NCBI GenBank assembly: GCA_030601615.1 | Contig: JAUVTH010000045.1 | Location: 1-9,201, forward strand | Direction: 5' to 3' | From: Gemmatimonadota bacterium | GTDB lineage: Bacteria > Gemmatimonadota > Gemmatimonadetes > Palauibacterales > Palauibacteraceae | Length of the DNA: 9,201 nt | Part shown: one piece after another, positions 1 to 4,958 of the stretch | How the letters are laid out: each line of letters opens with the position of its first letter | How positions within the stretch are numbered: the stretch's first letter is position 1 | Made by a program: the position numbers and the translations under genes | Notes under the pieces: model-generated | Databases searched by the model: none | Seen by the model: only the letters and a program-made list of their open reading frames with translations | Told to the model about the DNA's origin: nothing

Positions 1-657
1 CCCCTCGACCCCTTGGATCGTCAGGTCATGTGTGCCGACGCCCTGGATCACGGCACCCATCGAGACCAGGAATGCGCACAGATCCTGCACGTGAGGCTCC
101 GCCGCCGCGTTCCTGAGCCGGGTCGTGCCCTCCGCCGTCACGGAGGCGAGGATTGCGTTCTCGGTACCCGTAACAGACGGCTCATCCAGGAAGATGTCGG
201 CGCCCCGAAGGCGACGGGCCCTCAGCTCGTACCGGTCCCCGACCTCCACCTCCGCACCCAGCTTCCCGAGCGCCAGGAAGTGAGTGTCGAGTCTGCGGCG
301 CCCGATCACATCCCCACCGGGCGGAGGCAGGACCAGCGAGCCGAACCGCGCGAGAAGCGGACCGGCGAGGAGAATCGACGCCCGGATGCGCCGTGACAAG
401 TCGGGATCCAGATCCCCGCCGTGCACACCTCGCGGGTCCACAACCACACATCCACCCCCCTGCCAGTCGACAGCAGCGCCCAAGCTCGTCAGGAGGTCTA
501 TCATCGTATGAACGTCCCTGATGTCAGGCACGTTCTCCAGAGTGACCGGTTCGTCCGCAAGAAGGGATCCGGCCAGAATCGGCAACGCCGCGTTCTTGTT
601 CCCGGCGGGCTTGAACCGGCCGCTGAGCTTGGCCGGCCCCTCGATTCGATAGTGCAT
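1..657 (-). CDS. murA: UDP-N-acetylglucosamine 1-carboxyvinyltransferase (MurA), N-terminal half, Asp-type active site
   Basis: MurA transfers enolpyruvate from PEP to UDP-GlcNAc, the first committed step of peptidoglycan synthesis, in the cytoplasm. The 219 codons seen are about half of the usual 420 or so; the 3' end lies beyond base 1. The protein starts MHYRIEGPAKLSG, then has the substrate-binding AGNKNAALPIL segment (Lys21, Asn22) and IRASI (Arg92). The active-site loop reads PPGGDVIGRRRLDTH at about residues 112-126. Its Asp116 (bases 310-312) stands where E. coli MurA has Cys115; Arg121 matches E. coli Arg120. Later segments SVTGTENAIL and AAEPHVQDLCAFL are also typical of the family. 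The ATG at 657 is preceded by AGGAG (664-668 on the minus strand) with 6-nt spacing, which fixes the start. Family assignment is very secure; Asp-type MurA is known from mycobacteria and chlamydiae, where it goes with fosfomycin resistance. Resistance here is inference. Confidence 0.96.
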   Translation of the reverse strand, partial: MHYRIEGPAKLSGRFKPAGNKNAALPILAGSLLADEPVTLENVPDIRDVHTMIDLLTSLGAAVDWQGGGCVVVDPRGVHGGDLDPDLSRRIRASILLAGPLLARFGSLVLPPPGGDVIGRRRLDTHFLALGKLGAEVEVGDRYELRARRLRGADIFLDEPSVTGTENAILASVTAEGTTRLRNAAAEPHVQDLCAFLVSMGAVIQGVGTHDLTIQGVEG

Positions 658-712
658 TCGTCGCTCCTGCTATCCTTGCCACATCAGGGCCCGATAGACC
701 TCGGCGCGGCAA

Positions 713-740
713 ATTAGACCTCCGCCGTGCACCGCGGCAA
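713..740 (-). promoter_or_regulatory. Possible sigma70-type promoter of murA
   Basis: On the minus strand TTGCCG (735-740) is followed after 16 bp by TCTAAT (713-718), which matches five of six bases of the TATAAT consensus. It lies about 55 bp upstream of the murA ATG and in the right direction. The -35 match is only partial, so this is a suggestion from sequence alone. Confidence 0.35.
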
Positions 741-757
741 CGCAGGCTCGGGCCTTC

Positions 758-787
758 TTGACAGGTTTTCGGACGGGCCTCTATGCT
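758..787 (+). promoter_or_regulatory. Sigma70-type promoter for the IIA/PII-like genes
   Basis: A perfect -35 box TTGACA (758-763) is followed, after an 18-bp spacer, by TATGCT (782-787), a four-of-six match to the -10 box. Transcription would start near 793-796 and leave a leader of about 55 nt before the ATG at 850. It lies back to back with the putative murA promoter; the two -35 boxes are 17 bp apart, so one bound regulator could affect both. Confidence 0.6.
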
Positions 788-798
788 TTAGACGATCA

Positions 799-826
799 GC
801 TGGTGTGCCGGACCCGGCGACACAGC
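799..826 (+). promoter_or_regulatory. Leader hairpin upstream of the PTS IIA gene
   Basis: GCTG (799-802) pairs with CAGC (823-826), TGT (804-806) with ACA (820-822), and GCCG (807-810) with CGGC (815-818). This leaves single bulged G residues at 803 and 819 and a 4-nt loop, giving 11 base pairs in all. The element starts a few bases after the expected transcription start and ends 9 nt before the AGGGAG ribosome binding site (836-841). No T-run follows, so it is not an intrinsic terminator. It may be an RNA-stabilising 5' hairpin, a protein-binding RNA element or a DNA operator; the sequence does not decide between these. Confidence 0.45.
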
Positions 827-849
827 ACATTCCGTAGGGAGCCGAACAG

Positions 850-1314
850 ATGACGCTCACCGAATACCTTTCGGATGACCGGGTCGTAACGGACGTTCGC
901 AACGACGATGTCCGGGGTATCCTGCAACAGCTCATCGACCCTCTCATCCGTAGTGGATCGCTCGACAATCCCCAGGTTGTGATCGCGGCGCTTCTGGCCC
1001 GGGAAAAGGTCCTCAGCACCGGGATCGGCCACGGCATCGCGGTTCCACACGCGATCAGTGCCGCGATCCCCGAACCGCAGGTCGTCCTGGGGATCAGCCC
1101 GGAAGGGGCCGACTACGGATCGATGGACGGTGAGCCGGTACGCGTGTTCTTCGTTCTCCTTTCGCCTCCCGATCGGGCGAGTCACCATACTCGCCTGCTG
1201 GCGCGGATCGCCCGGCTGTGCAGGGATTCCGCATTCGTGGACGGGCTGGTCGCGTGCACGGACGCGGGCGCAGCGGTGGAGCATATCAACGAATACGAGA
1301 GAACCCACGCCTGA
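850..1314 (+). CDS. PTS IIA domain protein (fructose/nitrogen type, PtsN-like)
   Basis: A stand-alone IIA domain of the phosphoenolpyruvate phosphotransferase system, 154 residues, the usual length for PtsN-like proteins. Such proteins accept a phosphate from HPr or NPr on one histidine. When no IIB/IIC partner is near, they usually act as regulators rather than sugar carriers. The signature REKVLSTGIGHGIAVPHA lies at about residues 51-68, with His67 the expected phosphorylation site. FFVLLSPPDRASHHTRLLARIARL (core around residues 100-123) is the second typical block. No permease subunit is visible, which favours a signalling role. ATG at 850 is well supported by AGGGAG (836-841) 8 nt upstream and a TTGACA promoter. 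The next gene follows after 12 nt, so the two are probably one transcript. Whether it serves nitrogen, carbon or potassium control cannot be read from the sequence. Confidence 0.92.
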   Translation: MTLTEYLSDDRVVTDVRNDDVRGILQQLIDPLIRSGSLDNPQVVIAALLAREKVLSTGIGHGIAVPHAISAAIPEPQVVLGISPEGADYGSMDGEPVRVFFVLLSPPDRASHHTRLLARIARLCRDSAFVDGLVACTDAGAAVEHINEYERTHA

Positions 1315-1326
1315 GACGCCAAGCGC

Positions 1327-1680
1327 ATGGAAATGCTGATCGCTGTGATTGACGAACCGGACCACACCGAGGAGATACTTGCGGGTTTCCTGGAGCTCGG
1401 GATAACGGGCGCCACTCTGATCGGATCCGAGGGCATGGGCCGTGTGCTCAGCCAGGACGGTCCCGTATTCGCGGGCCTTCAGAGCCTGATCTCCCGCTCC
1501 AGGCCACGGAACCAGACGCTGTTCAGCGTGATCGAGGATTCTGACAAGGTCGACCAGGCCATCGAGCTGATCGAGCGTGTGTGTGGCCGCTTCACCTCCC
1601 CATCGACCGGAATCGTATTTACCGTGCCCGTGAACCGCGTGGTAGGCCTCGCGACTCGATTGGAGGAGGCTGGAGACTGA
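1327..1680 (+). CDS. PII-like small regulatory protein without the classic T-loop
   Basis: A 117-residue cytoplasmic protein with the alpha/beta pattern of the PII superfamily. The opening MEMLIAVIDEPDHTEEIL and GITGATLIGSEGMGR (about residues 25-39) parallel the first strand, helix and second strand of GlnB/GlnK. The C-terminal half FTVPVNRVVGL (about 98-108) parallels the last strand of PII. The segment between GMGR and FSVIED is short and has no tyrosine, so the uridylylated Tyr of a classic T-loop is absent. The GDGK motif of the nucleotide-binding loop is replaced by PSTG. It is therefore more likely one of the divergent PII-like proteins than a true nitrogen regulator; its ligand and target are unknown. 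The start has only a weak ribosome binding site and may depend on translation of the IIA gene 12 nt upstream; an ATG two codons later (1333) is possible. Confidence 0.72.
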   Translation: MEMLIAVIDEPDHTEEILAGFLELGITGATLIGSEGMGRVLSQDGPVFAGLQSLISRSRPRNQTLFSVIEDSDKVDQAIELIERVCGRFTSPSTGIVFTVPVNRVVGLATRLEEAGD

Positions 1681-1692
1681 TCGGTCCCTGGC

Positions 1693-1709
1693 CGGGCCGG
1701 TATGGCCCG
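1693..1709 (+). other. Small GC-rich inverted repeat after the PII-like gene
   Basis: CGGGCC (1693-1698) pairs with GGCCCG (1704-1709) around a 5-nt loop, 13 nt after the stop codon of the PII-like gene. No T-run follows, so it is at best a weak or factor-assisted transcription stop. It could also be chance in GC-rich DNA. Confidence 0.3.
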
Positions 1710-1729
1710 CATCCTGCGGCTACTCCGTT

Positions 1730-1744
1730 CGGACAAGTTGTCCG
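1730..1744. promoter_or_regulatory. 15-bp perfect dyad upstream of the membrane-protein gene
   Basis: CGGACAA and TTGTCCG are exact 7-base inverted half-sites around a single central G. One base further out on each side the symmetry continues approximately (TT before, GAA after). It lies 40 bp before the ATG at 1785, inside the 104-nt gap that separates the IIA/PII-like pair from the next two genes. The odd length and symmetry fit a dimer-binding operator; as RNA it could form a 6-bp stem with a 3-nt loop. No convincing -35/-10 pair was found around it. Confidence 0.4.
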
Positions 1745-1784
1745 GAAAGGAGTTTAGACCCATCTTTCTCGGAGTGTCTCCCTC

Positions 1785-2255
1785 ATGGAAACGGGAGGAT
1801 CGGTGAGCTTCTACGAGATTCTGGTCTTCATATCGTTGATCCTGTGGATCGTGCTCAGCCTTGTCGCGATCGTGAGCATGCTCGTCCTGCTGCCGCGAGT
1901 TCTGGCCGCATTGCGTCAGTTCCAGGAATCGCACGAGGAGTTCCTCAAGAAGGCCTTCCCCATTCTGGATCAGTCGAGGCAGCTGCTCGATCAGGTGGGA
2001 ACAGTGGCAACCTCTCTGGCCGATGACGTAGAGCGAATCGACCGCACCGTCATTCGCGCCACGAGTTCGGTGGAGGGCATGGTAGAACTGGCAGAAGAGC
2101 GCGTATCCGAGATCAACGCACTGCTCGAGGTGGCCGTCGAGGAAGCGGAAGAGACATTTTTCTCGACCGCCGCCATCATGCGAGCCCTGCGTCTCGGTGG
2201 GCGGTCCAGGAAGCGCCGAAAACTATCTCGAGGGGAGCGCAGGCGTACGGGTTGA
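1785..2255 (+). CDS. Single-pass membrane protein with long helical tail (DUF948-like), function unknown
   Basis: A 156-residue protein with one N-terminal membrane segment at about residues 12-37 (EILVFISLILWIVLSLVAIV followed by SMLVLLP). A long, mostly helical, Gln/Glu/Asp/Arg-rich stretch follows at about 40-130, with spaced hydrophobic residues that suggest a coiled coil. It ends in a strongly basic tail (residues 140-156, including RSRKRRK). This layout resembles DUF948-type and chemoreceptor-like helical proteins, but no enzymatic motif is visible. ATG at 1785 has GGAG at 1771-1774 ten bases upstream; an in-frame GTG at 1803, four bases after GGAGG (1794-1798), is a credible alternative giving a shorter N-terminus. 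Its stop overlaps the start of the phospholipase-like gene by 4 nt, so the two are likely translationally coupled. A link between membrane anchoring and the exported enzyme is only inference from position. Confidence 0.75.
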   Translation: METGGSVSFYEILVFISLILWIVLSLVAIVSMLVLLPRVLAALRQFQESHEEFLKKAFPILDQSRQLLDQVGTVATSLADDVERIDRTVIRATSSVEGMVELAEERVSEINALLEVAVEEAEETFFSTAAIMRALRLGGRSRKRRKLSRGERRRTG

Positions 2256-3250
2256 GCGGTCGAGCACTTATCGGAAGCGTAGTTCTAGCCGGAGCACTGC
2301 TGCTCCTCGTCCCTGACTCCGCCTTCGCGTGGGGGCCGGCCACGCACACGCAGATCGGACTCGAGGTATTGCGGTCCCTCGACCTCTTCCCTCCCTCGAT
2401 CGCGGCGCTACTGGCCCGTCATCCGATCGAGTTTCTATATGGCAGTCTGGCCGCGGACATTTCGATGGCGAAGAAGTACGCACCGGTCGGACGCCATTGC
2501 CATCACTGGCACGTTGCACGGGAGATCTACCGGACGGCCGGGGATGACGGCCCACTCAAATCGGCCATGACCGGCTACCTGTGCCACCTGGCCGCGGACG
2601 TGCTGGCTCACAACACGTTCGTTCCCCGGATGCTGACGTTGACTTCCTCGACACGTGCGCTCGGGCATTCGTACTGGGAACATCGCATGGACGTGGATGT
2701 CGGTGCCGAGTACGCCCAGCTCGCCCGCTGGATCGTCACACGCTTCGATCACTCCCGCACGGACGAGCTGTTCCACAGGGTGCTTTCGAGCACTCTCTTC
2801 AGCTTCTCGACCAATCGACGGATATTCCGGGGAATGATCCGTATCTCCGGCAATGAGAGCTGGCATTCGATTTTCGATACAGTCATCGACAACTCGCGCT
2901 GGGACCTGGATCCCACACAGGTCGTTCACTATCAGCGCTACGGCTTCGAGATGGTGGCCGATTTTCTGCTCCGCGACGAGTTGTCGCGCGCCGCGGCGGA
3001 AGACCCTATCGGCGACGCGAGCCTTGCGGAAGCCAAGAAGATCAGGCGGAGGGCGCTCCTGGCCGGAGGGTGGCAAAGCCCCGACGCTATCCGGTCCACG
3101 GCCGATCACCACTTCCCCCTGCCAACAGGGGTCACCCGACTGTGGGAAGAACGGGGCGCCACGACCGGCGAAGCGCTCGAAGTGGTCGAGCGCGCGGTTC
3201 GCGACACTGGCGCCACCCCACCTCCCGAGCTGGACACCATCTTCGGCTGA
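2252..3250 (+). CDS. Secreted zinc-dependent phospholipase C family protein
   Basis: A 332-residue protein with a clear signal peptide: hydrophobic core at about residues 6-20 and cleavage expected after SAFA (residue 26). The mature protein would then begin with Trp27, as in Bacillus cereus PLC and Clostridium perfringens alpha-toxin, where the N-terminal Trp binds zinc. Other ligand-like residues follow in family order: His32 in ATHTQI, Asp69 in LAADI, the HCHHWH cluster (residues 82-87), His112xxxAsp116 in CHLAADVLAH, and His139xxxGlu143 in HSYWEH. This matches PF00882 architecture; substrates in that family are phospholipids, but some members act on other esters, so the substrate is not assigned. 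No C-terminal membrane-binding PLAT/C2-like domain is evident. The start is TTG at 2252 inside the upstream stop (TTGA overlap); no other usable start lies ahead of the signal peptide. AGGGGAG at 2231-2237 is 14 nt upstream, so coupling probably matters. Confidence 0.85.
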   Translation: MSGRALIGSVVLAGALLLLVPDSAFAWGPATHTQIGLEVLRSLDLFPPSIAALLARHPIEFLYGSLAADISMAKKYAPVGRHCHHWHVAREIYRTAGDDGPLKSAMTGYLCHLAADVLAHNTFVPRMLTLTSSTRALGHSYWEHRMDVDVGAEYAQLARWIVTRFDHSRTDELFHRVLSSTLFSFSTNRRIFRGMIRISGNESWHSIFDTVIDNSRWDLDPTQVVHYQRYGFEMVADFLLRDELSRAAAEDPIGDASLAEAKKIRRRALLAGGWQSPDAIRSTADHHFPLPTGVTRLWEERGATTGEALEVVERAVRDTGATPPPELDTIFG

Positions 3251-3253
3251 GCA

Positions 3254-4933
3254 TTACGGCCGGCGTGAGAAAACCTCCCGGCCGCCCACCAGCGTCAGAT
3301 CTACGCGCAGGTCCGACAGGCGGGCGGGTTCCACAGAGAAAGGGTTCTCGCTCAGCACAACGACATCGGCGAGACGACCCGCGACCAGCGAGCCCGTACG
3401 GTCCTCCCTGAATCCCGCCCACGCGGCCGTCGTCGTGTAGGCCGTCAGGGCCTCCTCTACGTCGATCTTCTGCTCCGGCACCCAGCCGTCCGGATTCGCG
3501 CCGTCGAGTGTTCGTCGGGTAACGGCCGCATACAGTCCGAGCAGCGGGTCGAGCGGGGCTACGGTCCAGTCGGATCCGAAGACCACCGCAACACCCTCAT
3601 CCAGGAGCGATCGGAACGCGTACGTCCGCGATGCGCGTTCCTGGCCGACCCGACGCTCGGCCCAGCGCCCGTCATCGATCGCGTGGTACGGCTGCATCGC
3701 CGACACAACCCCGAGTCGCCCGAATCTGGCTGCAGCGGACGGACCGAGGTGCTGCGCATGCTCAATCCGGTAGCGACGATCCCGCTGGCCGCGTTCAGAT
3801 TTGAGTAACTCGAACTCGTCAAGCAGAAGGCGGATCGCCCGATCGCCGATCGCGTGGATAGCCACCTGAAGACCCGCAGCATCGGCACGCCGGATCTGCG
3901 ATCGGAGCTCGTCCATCGGAGTCACGAACAGTCCCGTGTTTTCAGGCTCATCGGTGTAGGGCTGCTCGAACAGAGCCGTCCCCGACCCCAGGGACCCGTC
4001 CACGAAGCCTTTCACGCCGCCGATGCGAAGCCAGTCATCGCCCCGTCCCGAGTTCGCAACGCGCCGCGCAAGAGAGTCGACCGTGGACAGCGGCACGTAC
4101 GCGTAGACGCGCAGGGTGAGATCACCCGCCCGGCGAGCCCGCTCGTACGTCTCGAGGTCGGACCATGAGCCCATGTCCGTCACTCCCGTCACCCCGAGCG
4201 ACCCCGCGTGCCTCATGGCCGCCCGCAGCGCCGAATCCCGCTGCACCTCCGTCGGGATCGGAATGTGGGCCGCTACCAGCCGCATGGCCTCGTCCTTGAA
4301 CACCCCGGTCAGACGACCCGACCGGTCACGCACGACCTCGCCGCCTTCAGGTGCCGACACGTTCGGCGCGACGCCCGCGAGATCCATGGCCCGCGAATTC
4401 GCCAGGGCCATGTGCCAGTCGAGACGGGTCACGAACACCGGATTGTCGGGCGTCACCGCGTCGATCCACGAGCGGTCCGGCAGCTTGCCACCCCAGCGCT
4501 CGTGATCCCAGTCGCCCCCGAGAATCCATTCGCCGGGCTCGAGGCTCGCGACGTACCCGGACAGGCGTCGCGCGAATTCCTCCGGGCTGTCCGCATCCCT
4601 CAGATCGACCGCCGACAGTCGGAATCCCCCGTCGATGAAGTGGGTGTGCGTATCGATGAACCCCGGCATGGCGAACCGGCCAGCCAGTTCGATCACCTCT
4701 GTCCCGGGCCCGACTCGCGCTCGAATCTCGTCTTCTTCGCCCACCGCCAGGATCCGGCCCGATGCGATCGCCACGCCCGCAGCCCATGGGCGCGCCTCGT
4801 CTCCCGTCCAGACCGGGCCACCAACCAGAACGAGGTCGGCCGCTGGATCTGCACAAGCGCTCATCAGGCACACCGCCACGACGATTCCAGACCACGCCGA
4901 CAACGGCCGGAGTAATTCGGGCGTTTCATTCAC
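3254..4933 (-). CDS. Amidohydrolase family lipoprotein (YtcJ-like, Amidohydro_3)
   Basis: A 559-residue metal-dependent hydrolase of the amidohydrolase superfamily, in the YtcJ-like group. The family motifs appear in order: GFIDTHTHF with His96 and His98, VKGFVDGSLGSGTA with Lys308 (a candidate carboxylated lysine), VAIHAIGDRA with His360, RIEHAQH with His392, and VFGSDW with Asp455. The composite beta-sandwich is visible at both ends (LVLVGGPVWTGD; GSLVAGRLADVVVLSENPF). The N-terminus has a hydrophobic stretch at about 15-26 ending CLMSAC, so Cys27 is a probable lipidation site and the enzyme is likely exported. The Met at the -3 position is less common than Leu. The start is GTG at 4933 with AGGAGG (minus strand of 4938-4943) four bases upstream. 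It lies 25 nt after pcrA on the same strand. The substrate is unknown; family members act on amides, N-formyl compounds and carbamates, so annotations such as aryldialkylphosphatase or imidazolonepropionase should not be trusted. Confidence 0.88.
   Translation of the reverse strand: MNETPELLRPLSAWSGIVVAVCLMSACADPAADLVLVGGPVWTGDEARPWAAGVAIASGRILAVGEEDEIRARVGPGTEVIELAGRFAMPGFIDTHTHFIDGGFRLSAVDLRDADSPEEFARRLSGYVASLEPGEWILGGDWDHERWGGKLPDRSWIDAVTPDNPVFVTRLDWHMALANSRAMDLAGVAPNVSAPEGGEVVRDRSGRLTGVFKDEAMRLVAAHIPIPTEVQRDSALRAAMRHAGSLGVTGVTDMGSWSDLETYERARRAGDLTLRVYAYVPLSTVDSLARRVANSGRGDDWLRIGGVKGFVDGSLGSGTALFEQPYTDEPENTGLFVTPMDELRSQIRRADAAGLQVAIHAIGDRAIRLLLDEFELLKSERGQRDRRYRIEHAQHLGPSAAARFGRLGVVSAMQPYHAIDDGRWAERRVGQERASRTYAFRSLLDEGVAVVFGSDWTVAPLDPLLGLYAAVTRRTLDGANPDGWVPEQKIDVEEALTAYTTTAAWAGFREDRTGSLVAGRLADVVVLSENPFSVEPARLSDLRVDLTLVGGREVFSRRP
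3257..3284. terminator. GC-rich hairpin at the convergent gene junction
   Basis: CGGCCGG (3257-3263) pairs perfectly with CCGGCCG (3278-3284) over 7 bp with a 14-nt loop. It begins 6 nt after the phospholipase-like stop codon and lies inside the last codons of the convergent amidohydrolase gene. Neither strand has a T-run next to it, so a classic intrinsic terminator is not supported. It is the only stem near the place where both transcripts must end. Confidence 0.3.
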
Positions 4934-4958
4934 TGCCCCTCCTCGAAGTCATCGTGGA

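Noticed and set aside
310..312. The MurA Cys-to-Asp change as a sequencing error
   Set aside because: Cys (TGC/TGT) to GAT needs at least two base changes, the frame is intact on both sides, and Asp is a known natural alternative at this position.
1..511. Plus-strand open frames at the left edge
   Set aside because: They are antisense to murA, whose translation on the minus strand matches the family along its full visible length.
714..1365. Minus-strand open frames across the murA-IIA gap and the IIA gene
   Set aside because: They overlap the promoter region and the clearly real IIA gene, and have shadow-frame composition.
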